This document shows, in pieces, positions 22,920-34,029 of a DNA stretch of 64,000 bases. The position numbers were made by a program, and so were the translations under genes. The notes below the pieces were generated by a model. The model was not told where the DNA came from. It did no database searches and was given only the letters and a program-made list of their open reading frames with translations. Within the stretch, counting starts at the first letter, position 1. Each line of letters begins with the position of its first letter. This stretch comes from Hyphochytrium catenoides (taxonomy: Eukaryota > Sar > Hyphochytriomycetes > Hyphochytriales > Hyphochytriaceae): contig FLMG01000787.1 in assembly GCA_900088475.1 (NCBI GenBank), positions 1 to 64,000 on the forward strand, in the 5' to 3' direction.

Positions 22920-25618
22920 ATGATGTCACCAGAGAGATGGGCGGAGTACGAAGTAGTGTGGGAACGAGGGCCGTTGGGTTTTACTCTTGGTATTTCAGAA
23001 GCAGGATATCCACGGGTGTCTCGACTTACTGCACAATCCGCAGCGACCAGTGCCGGGGTTCAGCCCGGCCATGAACTGTTAGCTATTGATGGGGTGCCTG
23101 TAGCAAGCTATGGGTTTGAGCAAACAGTAGAGGTACTGAAGACAATAGCGAAACCCGGTACGTAGAGTTTGTCCTGGCTCTTGCCATGGCATCCTTGCTG
23201 ACTCATGTGTCGTCCATCTACGACCCAGTCGTCATTCGATTAGCAGGTCCAAGGCCAGATTTAAACCCGACATGTATCCGTGATGGCGGGTATTATACTG
23301 TCATATGGAGCAAAGGCAGCCTCGGCATTACGTTTACAAAGTCATGTGCAGTGCTTGGTAAACTTGATGACTGTTTCCAACTCAACGAAGACATCTTCTT
23401 AGCGCTGACTTCTCCTTTACGATATCTAGGGAATATTCCTACTGTCAAAGAAAGTCGTCTGGGCACTTGTCCAGGAGTCCAGCAAGTAAGTTCTGGAGAC
23501 ATCCTGGTCAGCCTAAATAGTGAAGAGACCTCTCATTTGGGCTATGAAGCAACGATAGAATTGTTAAGAGTTCTTGCCAAGCCTATTTATCTTCTCTTCC
23601 GGCGTCTGGAACGCAGCTATGACGTTGTCTGGGAGACCCGTGCAGGTGCACTGGGCTTCTCTTTCAGCCCTTCACAACGCAATGCATCAGCTGCGATTAG
23701 GAGGTTCACCACTGGGCCGAGCAGCGCCAATGGTCTTCAGGAAACACGTGTGGGCGATGAGCTATTGGGAATCAATCAGATTCCTTGCCATGGCTTCCTA
23801 GTTGACGATATCAATTTTGGTATGGTGGTAGAGATGCTATCACAGGCCAAGAAGAGTAGCCATACTATTGTGCTAACCTTCATAAGCTGTGGGACTGGAC
23901 CTCCTCCTCCAGCAACACTATTGAGAGGCCCTGCGGAGGTATTAGCTACTCCTTCGCCACTTTCGGAAAATAGTCCCGGCGCCTTTGAGAACTACCATCA
24001 CGGAACGGGTATTAACATACCCGCACAGCTAGCAGTCCCAGACAGCTACCTTACTTCTCGTAGTGATATGCCGCCACCACCGGGTTCGGGGTCCAATTTC
24101 CCGTTATACGCCGGTAGTATGGACCAGCGACGAGGTTCAGAAGCCCAAGTCACCACAACAAGGCACACTACTGCTGCTCCAGCTCCCGACTTTCAACAAC
24201 CTCTAGAAGGGGCCGGCTCTGGAAAGCTGCTACAAATGCCGTCGCAGCACTCACCGCACCTCGCAATCGGGGATGAAGTGAGTACTTCGCAACCACATGA
24301 CTTGCCTTCAACGGGACGACGACATGCGCACGAAGTCGTTGACACCTTCGCAAAACCCAAGCTGATAGAACAGGGTTCGACAGTTGCGTCAGGGCGCAGA
24401 AGCAGGTGGTCCCCTTCTCAGCACAGCCACTCAGAAAGAATCAACCGAATGGCATCTGATGGGCAAAGCCACCATCAGTTAGACTTGCGGTCAACATCCG
24501 ACAGAGGCCAGTTACCAGATATGGGATATTCTCCCGCCGAAGCCGCTGTCATGTCAAATAGGGCTGAATCTCCGGAGCACCTCTCAGATAGAGATACTGA
24601 CTTGAGAAGGCTTGAAGCTCTCAAAGAGAGGCTGAAAGCGGCGTCACCGACGATAAAGCAAATGAGGAAGCCTTCCGTTCCCGTGGAAACGAGAGGCGAC
24701 CCAAACAAGAACTCCCCTATCGTCCCCAGCCTAGTGTCCAAGAGCCCTGACGCAGAGAAGGGCCTTGTTCAAGAGCAATCGCCTATGGAGGCAGTGCTAG
24801 AGCCCTCTTCTAGCAGAGATCAAGCGTCGCGTGTAAGAGATCAAGACTCACTTTATGTTCAGGACCAACCCATCCCAGCGGCTAAACTCAAGGTGGAGGA
24901 CAATCTTTCGTCGTCTCCAATCCGATCGAGTTTGAGCGGATCATTGCAGGAGAAAGCGGCTCCCCTTCCGATGGCTACCGCCCCTGTCGCTAAGGCAACG
25001 AAGATAGATGAGCCACTCACGGTCAAAGTAGTAGGACAACAATGTGAGCTACGGCATAACGAGGAACCCCACTCTATGATGCAAAGCGAGAAGAAATCTA
25101 CGCCTTATTTGGAGAGCCCTGAGCATGAAGACTTGGGCATGAGATTTCTCCAAGATAGTGCACGTCCACCTGCTTGGCAAGAGAAATCAGGACTATATGA
25201 CGAGGAAGGTGGAGGATCACGTACAAAAGAGGTGGAGCAAAGCGCCAGCTTAAAGAAAGATGAACCCTCCCAGAGAGAGGTACTTCTACGTGAAGCGCAG
25301 ACTTCGTCGTGGGAAAGCACGGTAACAAAGCCACCCTCCGCTAAGCGGGAGAATGAAGACCGGAGCCATCGCAATGCGATAGAAGACCTGGAAAGAGTAG
25401 AGGCAAGAGAGAGAGCCAAGGAGCTTTTGGCTTCGCTCAGGTGAGACAAGAATTATAACTTTCAAATCGAGCGGCGGTTGCAAGAAAGCACATCTTTAAC
25501 TGGGACACGTAGGCTTGTGGATACCTCGCAGGGCTTTGTCCCTCCTAACGACGATTTTTCCGAGTCTGACTTCGATTCTGAAGACGAGAGAATTGACTTT
25601 GTCCCGGGCATCTTTTGA
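22920..25618 (+). CDS. Scaffold protein with three tandem PDZ domains and a disordered tail
   Basis: Four exons join in phase: 22920-23157, 23229-23357, 23430-25440, 25513-25618, giving 827 aa. PDZ1 (about residues 10-84) has the carboxylate-binding loop GPLGFTLGI; PDZ2 (about 97-165) GSLGITF; PDZ3 (about 170-260) GALGFSF. Each is followed by the usual GxELLxI/GDxLVSLN-type strand. PDZ domains bind short C-terminal peptides of partners, often membrane receptors. Residues 265-760 are Ser/Pro/Gln-rich and probably disordered; a charged helical segment follows (EDLERVEARERAKELLASLR) and the last exon is acidic (FSESDFDSEDERIDF). The 72-nt block 23358-23429 is called an intron because its removal restores a normal-length PDZ2 and both ends fit consensus, but it is also open in frame. 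The start is the first ATG of the open frame; an upstream exon is possible. Confidence 0.86.
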
Positions 25619-26727
25619 CTGGCCATCGTCGAACCGGGTAGTTCAATCAGCAATCATCTTCGTTTCTGTATTGGGTGTCTCTCTAAGCCCTTATCTGGCA
25701 GCCCCTAAATCTCTTTGAGGCTCGAGGAAGCATAACATGGGGTGCCCTACCTAAGAAGACGCTGGTACCGAAAGGGCTCTACAAACTCCGCACACTGACC
25801 GCACCACTATTGTCAGTGGTTCTCTATTTATTTCTAATAGCATCGACGAACTAAAGCAAATTCAGGGGTTGCTCCCAAAGCCAACCACTGATTATAGAAG
25901 GAGTTCTTGGCAATTTAAAGTATAGGTGGTTACTTCTGAGAGGACGTTATCATCACGTTATGCCCGGCGCATTTGATACGGTCGTTATTACGGTCCTTAC
26001 AAAGTCCTCTTCAAACCGACATCGGACTGGACGCACCCAGGATGACATCTTCCCGGCAAGTCGAGACTTGCTCGCCTCGGCCGATGGCTGGCGGAATGCA
26101 GCGGCTGAGGCCTCCTCTGTACCTCGGGCAGTGCTTTTCTCTGCTCAGATAATGACACGACCCAGCCCGTCTGATGCTAATAATAAGGCTGCGCATGGGG
26201 TTCGCCAGGCCCGGGCCAACGACCACATATGGCAGGGTTGCAGCCCGGATGACCCCAAGGGTGGCCGCTGGAGTTCTGAAAGATCCATGCGTTGCTCTGC
26301 TTATCTGCTAATGAGCAAGGGTAAAGGCCGATGATGAAGCTCACACTATACTGATGAGCTCCATTGACCATTAGGAAGGGTTAGTTTGCCCTGTAGTCGA
26401 TGTGTTTGGATGTTCGGGATGTACAAGACCATATCACCATATCCTCCATCTCTTCTCAACTTCTTCACTCATTCAACATCAAAACAGATGTGTCCAGAAT
26501 ACAGATAGATATCGTCCTGGTTTTGCCATTGTGAGGATGAAGGAGTGCGTGAGGGAGCAGCTTGGTCGGCGTGATTGTTAGGGGCGGCTTGGATCTGAAG
26601 AGCTCTTTTGGATTCTCTTTGGCATGGAGATCTTCATTCGTCAGCTCTCGGCTTTTGAAGCTCACTTCAATCTTGGCGAAGAGATTCCCATAAGAGACCC
26701 TACGGCCCCTTTTGTAATTGATTAAGG
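25619..26727. other. Intergenic region before the proteasome gene
   Basis: A 1.1-kb gap between two rightward genes. An ATG-initiated 124-codon + frame occupies 25960-26334, but it has no recognisable domain and is overlapped by open frames on the minus strand, so I do not call it. No clear promoter element is visible just upstream of the PSMA1 start. Confidence 0.45.
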
Positions 26728-28054
26728 ATGTATAGGAACCAGTATGACACCGATGTAACCGTATGGAGCCCACAAGGGCGGCTTCATCAGGTCGAATATG
26801 CCATGGAAGCTGCGAAACAGGGCTCTGCATGTCTAGGTGTTGTCTCTAAGAAATACGTGGTCCTTGCAGCACACAGAAGGTATATTTGGGTGATGTTATG
26901 CAAAGTACTGTTAACTCATAGCGTACTTTAGGGCCCCTGCTGCGGAGTTGTCTAGTCATCAAGACAAAATTTTCAAGATTGACTCGCACATCGGCATTGC
27001 CATCTCAGGCATCACAGCGGACGCCCGGTCTTTAGCAAAGTAAGCCTTAACCCTATTGCTGGAACGTAGTAAAACACTAAAGGGCATCCTAGGTACATGA
27101 GAATGGAATGTCTAAACCACAGATACGTCTTTGGATCGACCATTCAAGGAAGCCGATTAGTCACGCAAGTAGCGGACAGTACGCGCTTCTGTACCTAATT
27201 CTTCCTTGTCAGTCCTGTTGACTTGTTATTATCTTCTGGCACCATAATTCTTTTGCAGAGCATCAGCAGTGCACACAGATGTACGTCCGCAGGCCTTACG
27301 GGGTCGGTCTTCTTGTGGGTGTCGTAGATGTGAGTGTCATGATGTCTCTCATGAATTATGTCTCCTTTTACTAATTTATTTATTCCAATCTATGCCTCTC
27401 TTCTAGCAAACTGGCACCCATCTGTACCAGACTTGCCCGTCCGGAAACTTCTGGGAGTACAAAGCAATCGCCATTGGGTCCCGGTCACAATCCGCCAAAA
27501 CCTATTTGGAAAAACACTATGAGAGCTTCGGGCCATGTAAGTTGTAGCCTAATGACCTCAGGCTCCTGGTCTTCTCACGCAGAGAATTCGGCAGTGGAGA
27601 AGAATGAGCTGATCAGACATGCGCTACAAGGCCTTTCCACCACGCTTCAAGGGGACGATGTACGTAAAAAGGTTCCCGTGATGCCTGAGACGATTACTTT
27701 CTGACCAGTTTCACCCTTGTACTCATATCAAAGGAACTTAACGCAAAGAACACCTCGGTTGCTGTAATTGGTGTGGGTCAAGATTACACGCTGATTGAAG
27801 GAGCAGAGCTCCAACCCTACGTAAGTGCGATTGAATGTAAGGGATCCATAACTGCCACTTACTCCTGTTCTCTTGCAGCTTGACGCCATTGAGGTCGCAG
27901 CCGCTGAAGAGGTAAGTCGATGATACTTTTTATTTTTTGGTTATCGGACTCTTCCTTACCAGAGAACCGTCCTTTCCTCCCAACTCCTAATGCCGTCACT
28001 ACTTATTCTCTGTAGCCTGCTGGAGAAGAAGAAACTAAGATGGACGAGTCTTAA
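26728..28054 (+). CDS. PSMA1: 20S proteasome subunit alpha, PSMA1 type
   Basis: Structural alpha-ring subunit of the 20S proteasome, in cytosol and nucleus. Nine exons in phase: 26728-26879, 26932-27039, 27093-27178, 27259-27329, 27407-27536, 27595-27659, 27734-27820, 27879-27911, 28016-28054, giving 256 aa (human PSMA1 263). The N-terminus [20 protein letters not shown] followed by QVEYAMEA is the alpha-subunit signature, and the MYRNQYD start separates PSMA1 from other alpha subunits. [13 protein letters not shown] and [14 protein letters not shown] are further family landmarks. The C-terminus is short and acidic ([12 protein letters not shown]). Two splice choices are set by homology: exon 3 ends at A|GTACGC, not at the nearer GTAGCG, and exon 6 begins 12 nt beyond the first CAG acceptor, because the first would create an immediate TAG. 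Confidence 0.97.
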
Positions 28055-28290
28055 TGAGTTAAGGTCCTGCTCTTATGGATGTACCTACAGGGGCGGCAAT
28101 GCGATCTGAGAAGTGGGTACAAAATAAATATTGTCTAAGATACGATCAGCGTTGAAAGCCGGATTTCTTGCTTTGCACCTGGCCTGAAGAACGAAGATCT
28201 CCTTCATGCTAAAACGCAGAAAAAGTGGTCGCCGACAGCTAGCTAACCGGGGTCTAACTCCTCGAGCTGCTTTGAAGACGTCGCAGTCAG

Positions 28291-28869
28291 CTAGTTTAAG
28301 TGAATTTTGATCAGCTGTTGACCCGGAGTGTCTTTCTTTGACAAAATAGACCACCTTCTTGGCTTTCGAACACTTGCTGGCGCTTGAGATTTCCTTCCGC
28401 CGTCCTCTTGCAAGTTGCCATACTTGATCAGTATACCGAGCTTTCCAGGCTCACTTGGACTGTCACCGATAGACAAGGGCTTGAAGTTCCATAAAAGCTT
28501 CCTCCAGCACGTGAGAATTTTGCACCATCGGCGGACAGCATCCCTTGTAGATGTGCTCAGGATGAGCTGCTCTACCTTTGGTTCTAGCTTGAGGACGAAC
28601 GATTCGGTTGACTCGCCATGGCAATTCTTCAAAGTTGCGCCTAAGCCTTTTACTTTCTGGGATTTGACTATAAAGCGGTTTGGGCATGCTCCAAAGGCCT
28701 CCTCCATTGGCCTGACAGTTATTTTGTGTCCCAAGAAAGGAATTTCCTCTACCAGGGCTCCTCCTTTGCTTTCATAGAGGCTGAGGACTCCGCCATCGAA
28801 GACAGCATAGCATATTGACGCCCGCTTTCCGGTCATTGAGTGCCGCAATACATATCCATGTGCCATCAT
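28291..28869 (-). CDS. PH-domain protein (5' end unresolved)
   Basis: The minus-strand frame encodes a pleckstrin-homology fold: basic first strands (YVLRHSMTGKRASICYAVFD), a middle rich in beta-type sequence, and a C-terminal helix with the invariant Trp (STRDAVRRWCKIL). PH domains bind phosphoinositides or proteins at membranes. A basic tail of about 65 residues follows, ending QLIKIHLN before TAG. I give the first in-frame ATG pair (MMAHGY) as the start, 192 aa. The frame is open about 20 codons further upstream to a TTAG that could be an acceptor, and a short ATG exon with a GTATG donor lies near 29084-29128 on the minus strand, but its phase does not fit. A longer N-terminus is therefore possible. 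The gene is convergent with PSMA1, 236 bp apart. Confidence 0.65.
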   Translation of the reverse strand: MMAHGYVLRHSMTGKRASICYAVFDGGVLSLYESKGGALVEEIPFLGHKITVRPMEEAFGACPNRFIVKSQKVKGLGATLKNCHGESTESFVLKLEPKVEQLILSTSTRDAVRRWCKILTCWRKLLWNFKPLSIGDSPSEPGKLGILIKYGNLQEDGGRKSQAPASVRKPRRWSILSKKDTPGQQLIKIHLN

Positions 28870-30233
28870 GACTCTTGTCGTGGGGTGGACTACGAAGGGT
28901 TCCCGTGTATGCAGTGCCACCGCCCGATGAAGGAAAAAATCTAAGCAGTGACGCCGAAGAAGAGAGATGGGCGCGGCGACACAGCGAGGGCAAGCAAACG
29001 CTCAACTGAGAGAGTTAGAGAATGTACACCGGATGCGACGTTTCTCCAAGCTCTTCGGAAGTGTTGGCAATATCAGAGCATACCTGTGGTGGACTTATCC
29101 TGCCTGTCCCAGATCGTGAGTGAGCCATGAAGTGACAGAGAAAGCCACCGGACTTCCCTAACTTCTCCTGCAACCCGTGCCTGTTGGAGTCTTGGTTGAA
29201 GATGAGAGAGGGGGTTGGAAGGCTGATAATTGTATCAGATGATCACGATAAATAACACGGTCGTTTCTGAAAAGGAGATTCAGGATATGGACCGAGCCTT
29301 TGCACCTGATATCAGATATCACGCACTCTATTTATGATGTGCATGACAGGTTACAGATGGGTTCCGTTCTGATGATTCTGATGATGATGGCTGGCTCTTC
29401 AGGCGCTCTTGCCATTGCCACTGACCTTCGTCGATAGAAGGCTATGTAGGATCAAAGAGGTTGGTGAGGTGAGCTGCAGTGCATCAGCGCCCGGCGCCCG
29501 GGCCCTTGCTCCTCTACCCTCCGCACACTCATCATCCAACACTAGAAAGGCACGGCTACTATGGATCAACCAGTCGTCAAGCCACAGCAGCTCCTCTTTA
29601 GCTCAGTTGATATTGCTCTCCTAACGCCTCGCTAAATACATGCGAATGCTCTTGCTTGCCTTGATAGATATCGTGGTGAATGGTTGGAAGTTTGCTACAT
29701 AGCCGCGTTGGACTGTTAGGGACTTCTTCAATTTTGGTATGTGTACACAGATCGGGGATTATAGACGTTAACACCGATTCATCCACCGTCATCAGCTGTG
29801 GTAGAAACTATCTGTTCCTGTGCAAATATCCCGGCCTTCACCACAGGAGACGGGCCTCACAGAAGTCCACGCAGAAACTCTGCGCTGCAATTGCTACGGC
29901 CCGGTCCTGGAATGCTGGGGACTTCCGTGGTGATCCATTTGCGCCGACTGACGAGGGTGGAAGAGATGCTGTAACGATCTGTCCTTCCGGTGATGATGTG
30001 CATGTCGTGCGGCCAGATACCGATAAGTGACCCACAAATCTATCGAAGAGTCGATAATATTCTAGGATAGTAGTGCACCATTAGGTCGAAAAGACAAATA
30101 GCACAGTGAGTGCAGAGTCAAACGAGAATAAGAGTAGCGGCTTCTGCTGACGTTTGCCCCATAGTAGCCCCGCGTTTATTGTCCATGGCGTCATAATATA
30201 TCAGGATGCTTTCCATGGTCTCCGAAGATGATG
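28870..30233. other. Region without a supported gene
   Basis: The first 260 bp probably hold the 5' part of the PH-domain gene. On the + strand an ATG at 29357 opens a 26-codon hydrophobic, signal-peptide-like stretch that soon hits a stop. A 117-codon frame at 29680-30030 ends in a polar, cysteine-containing segment (about 29900-30030) that looks coding, but it lacks a recognisable domain and I could not find a spliced path linking the two. Confidence 0.4.
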
Positions 30234-30955
30234 TTAAAAGAGCTCTGTCGAGGGTGGGGATGGTGGAGCGGAGGTGAGGATGTTGGTAGAGAGCAGGCTG
30301 ATGGAGACGAGAAGCTTTATGACCTGTGGGGCCATTCCGTCAAGCCAAGAGGTGCCCACTTCGAGAACGGATAAGATGAATGCCCCGACCAGCAAGAGGG
30401 TTGACACACAGCACGCTGACGAGGAGACACAATACGCGACCTCACAATTGCGAGACCATCGTATTCGTAGGATATGGATGAAGAACCAGCAGAAGAAGAT
30501 CTGAAGCCATGGCCAGAAGAAGTAAAAGCTCAAACTAAGAAAGCCTGAGCCAGAAAGGGAAGGAAGGCCTGTCACCATCTCAGGAAAGAGGCAGGTCTTC
30601 TCGGACTGGCACCCCAAGTGCCATTGTGGAGCTACAAGAAGGCTGTGCTGTGTTGCTTGGTCACAGCTAGCCTTGTGTGGCGTTAACCTTTATCAATGAC
30701 AGACAGACACACACAGACCCATAGACAGAATAGCTCTCCTCACCAAAGTGGTTTCGATTTGCGAGACTCTTCCTCCTTCTACTCGCATTTAGTGAGACGT
30801 TTGCCCAGAGATGAGGTGACTGACTTGGTAGAATGCTACCTTTCCTGTAGTAAGAAAGGAGTCCTGTCTGAGTGAGCACTAGTTTACTATCTCCTAGGTA
30901 GGCGCTCCCAGCCCGCAGGGTAGCTGAAAGCTGCTCCTCCAAGGTGACACTGACT
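30234..30955 (-). CDS. Tentative small multi-pass membrane protein, two exons, start not found
   Basis: Exon 30632-30234 (stop at 30234) joins in phase to an upstream exon of about 30955-30842 using an AAAG|GTAGCA donor and a CTTCTTGTAG acceptor. The upstream part reads as a soluble segment (EEQLSATLRAGSAYLGDSKL). The downstream exon carries about three hydrophobic stretches, one very aromatic (FLSLSFYFFWPWLQIFFCWF) and one near STLLLVGAFILSVLEVGTSW. No ATG exists between the end of PPIL2 (31177) and the splice junction. The real start is therefore either an internal ATG at 30577 (114-aa protein), or lies in an exon overlapping PPIL2, or the locus is decayed. No family is recognised. Confidence 0.4.
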
Positions 30956-31176
30956 AATTGCCTACACAGGATCTAATTGTCGGATCTTGGACCCCAGGCT
31001 GCTGTTTTTGGAGACTTTATCGTACAGACTGGACTTCTTCCACTGCCTCTGCCACGGTCGTTAGGACAGAGTGCGGAATACAGCTAGAATTAATGTGACC
31101 GTATATTTACAGTGTTGCAATGTTGCCCTGCAGCCTCTTCTTCCAGGGCACAAACTGGGTTGAAGTGTCTAGATGA

Positions 31177-34029
31177 TTACCAACTGGAGAAGTCCTTAAA
31201 TTGTGTGGTCGCGACCGGCTTATTGCTAGGTATTGGCGCTGGAGGGGCATCGACGCTAGCTGGGCTTGCTTCATTTGATGCTGGCATATTAGCCTTCAGG
31301 TATTTTCCGACTGGACACGTCACAAGAGCCAAGATATAAGACTGGCTCCACATTAAAGACAGTGTGCTATAGAACTCCGCTAGGAGATTATTAACATACC
31401 TCTCTTCTCCTGGGCCCCTGCGGTTGATGGGGCTGGGTTACTAAACCACTTGCGTTTTTCCTGGAACGAGATGACCCATAAGTCCGTAGTAAGGCAGTTT
31501 GATCCTAGACCCTGTGGCAGGTGAGAAGGATTACCTCATTCTCCTCCTTTTGTTTCAGAGCTGCAGCCTTTTCCTCCTCGTCGCTGCTTGCCACCTCCTT
31601 TTCCTCCCACTCTCTAAAGGGGTTCGCAAAGACTGTCGTCTTGATGAATTTGACAGATTCCAATGGTCGATCCTGGTCGTCAGTAGCTAAACTCTCAATG
31701 CTAGCGAGTACCTCAAGGCCTCCTACTACCCTGCAGTAGTAATGGGTGTCAGCACTCCAGCGTCATCGTGGTCCATCAAAGGGCCGACATACCTGCCGAA
31801 GACGCTGTGCTTGTAGTCCAAGTGCTTGGCGCTCTTAAAGGTTATAAAAAACTGTGACCCATTAGTGTTGGGTCCCGAATTCGCCATACTGAGCACTCCT
31901 CTCGAGTCGTGAAGCTGACAGCGAACTTAAATACCGTAATCTGGCCACCAGCGGAGGCTTTCCTTACCAATCTGCTATCATACTCATCCTTGAACGGTTT
32001 GCCCCATATGGACTCTCCACCCCGACCCGTTCCAGTTGGATCCCCTCCTTGGACCTAAAGGGAAGTCCTCTTAGACAGAGAATAAAGGAAGACATTGGTA
32101 GCTACAACGACATACCATGAAGTTCTTAATGACACGATGAAAGAGTACCCCATGGTAGTACTCTTTTTCGCAAAGGCCAAGGAAGTTGTCACACGTCCGG
32201 GGGACCATGTCACAGTGCAGCTGTGGCCACGCATAACTCTTAAGACTTCTCTAAAACAGTTAATGTGCATTCCATACCTCTAGATTAATCGCTCCAAAGT
32301 TGGTCTCCAGCCGCACATAGCCCTTCGTCTTCATTTTGCGAACTTCTTGCCACCGTCTCTCCAATAGCTCAGCATCTGATGCTACCGCGAACTGATTCCG
32401 TGTGACCTGGATAAAGTGCCCGTAGATGGATGTGAATGGACTTACTATTGAGGCAAGTTTGAGAGATTGGCCTTACCGGTGCCATCGTGGTAGAGGTCAG
32501 AGAGCCTGATACTTTGTTGGTTGTAAACTGGGAGTACTGGATAGAATGTAAGGTCCTGCGCACCGCCCACTGAAGTGAGTTCATTCTTACCACCAGCTTG
32601 GACTTTTTCCCAGCAGGCTCCACCGGCTCTTGAGGTAAGCTTTTGTGATACAGCGAAGCTGCAATCTTTTCCTTTTCTGTAAGTTCTATTTCGCCGGTTT
32701 CCCGCTTTCTCTTCTCATCCTTCCATTTAGAGAGCTATCGACAGAAGCAGACACAGTGTAGCCTAAGTAACCCCTTATATGCCAGGGTAGATAAGAAAGC
32801 TGAAGCTACCTGATTCAGTACCCGCTGTGTTGAGGTGCTCGCTCTCACACCTTGCTTTGCCTCTTCTGCAGTCTGTATTTTATTGCAGCAAGGAAGATGA
32901 AGACGGGTATAAGCATGGAGTGGGATACATCTGATAGGGACGTGAAAGCGACCCGCAACAGTAGTGTGAACAGGTGTTCTCTGACGCTTTACCTCAGTGG
33001 AGCTCCTAGCCTTCTTCAGATGCTCAAAGTTGCTGATCTCCCTTTGTTCTGGATGCTGGGGATCTTGGATGGTGATTATATCGGCCTTCGTAAACTTCTC
33101 CCCTGTCAGGAGGTCCTAGAAGACTTGCTTCTGTTGGCTCTTTGAATAGAGGGCATCTGCTGTTTACTAACGATTCCTCTGGAAGCTATCATTGTGCATA
33201 CGGTCATATATCCTCTACTAACCTCCCTCTTTCACTACTTTGCTCTGTCCCTCTGCCGTTCGTCTATAAAGCTTCTCTTCATGAATCCCCATGCTCACTT
33301 ACATTGAAGTTCTTTTGCTTGACGTTTAACTCTTTGACCACGTCGTACGAGAACACATTCCCAGACGGACGAATAGCCACCAAGTAGGTATTATCACTAA
33401 ACTCCTGAGCACAGATTAGCAGGGTTGACTATCAAGAAGAGTTGAGCTCACGACGAACCTTGTAGGTGATGGGGTCAAAATACTTCCCCTCCTGGTTCTT
33501 ATGGAATTTTAGCTGGAACAAAAGGTGATGTCAAAGGCCATCTTAGAATGTCTATAAGCTCCACCTATGAAGCGCTTACGTGAATAAGATCTTTGGGTGA
33601 GAGCGCCTTGCCAGTGACCGGGTTCTATCAGGATACCACGCTTAGTACATTAGGGGTAGGCGGACTAGAAGCTTCGTACCGTCTTATGTTTCCGAAGGAA
33701 AGGCACGATATTGACGAGGTCGAAAACATGACCTTCTGGGGTGCAGACCGGAGTCTAACTCCAACACTGTTAGCTCAAGAATAAAGTAGATTGGCACATG
33801 AAGTAGCAGCTTCTCACGCACCTCGAAGGGAGCAAGAGAAAGCGCACAGCAATTGAAAGGTAGCCCTACCCAGGCTAGCGTTAGTCGCCGTACAGTTATC
33901 TCTGCACACTAGAGAAATCCTCTTACTTGCAAATTGTTTCTCTCGCATAATGCTCTTCCCTCCATAGAGCATCTTCTGCTCCGTTGCAGTAACGAACATC
34001 CTATCTTTGGAGTGCTGATTCTTCCCCAT
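31177..34029 (-). CDS. PPIL2: U-box peptidyl-prolyl isomerase (cyclophilin PPIL2/CYP60)
   Basis: Nuclear spliceosome-associated cyclophilin with a ubiquitin-ligase U-box. Seventeen exons in phase: 34029-33927, 33865-33822, 33754-33680, 33624-33580, 33512-33459, 33404-33303, 33115-32993, 32872-32810, 32734-32591, 32536-32477, 32406-32278, 32220-32116, 32054-31968, 31914-31793, 31730-31535, 31460-31400, 31310-31177, giving 548 aa (human 520). It starts [17 protein letters not shown] as in the family. The U-box spans about residues 35-100 ([20 protein letters not shown], then [15 protein letters not shown]). The cyclophilin domain, about 300-450, keeps catalytic Arg and Gln ([15 protein letters not shown]) and SQFFITF. 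The cyclosporin-contacting Trp of cyclophilin A is replaced ([11 protein letters not shown]), as in PPIL2 generally, which predicts poor cyclosporin binding. The C-terminus is FKDFSSW, matching the human ending. The intron after exon 5 has an unusual GTTCGT donor. Confidence 0.97.

Noticed and set aside
25960-26334. 124-codon ATG-initiated + frame between the PDZ and PSMA1 genes
   Set aside because: Both strands are open over much of it, there is no domain, and the composition looks unremarkable; not enough to call.
26465-26830. 121-codon minus-strand frame overlapping the PSMA1 start
   Set aside because: It lies antisense to a certain exon and has no recognisable domain or splice partners.
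31112-31339. 75-codon + strand frame with a glycine-rich hydrophobic stretch, first considered as a Mic10-like mitochondrial protein
   Set aside because: The minus strand here is the last exon of PPIL2 (ending FKDFSSW) and splices in phase; the + frame is its shadow.
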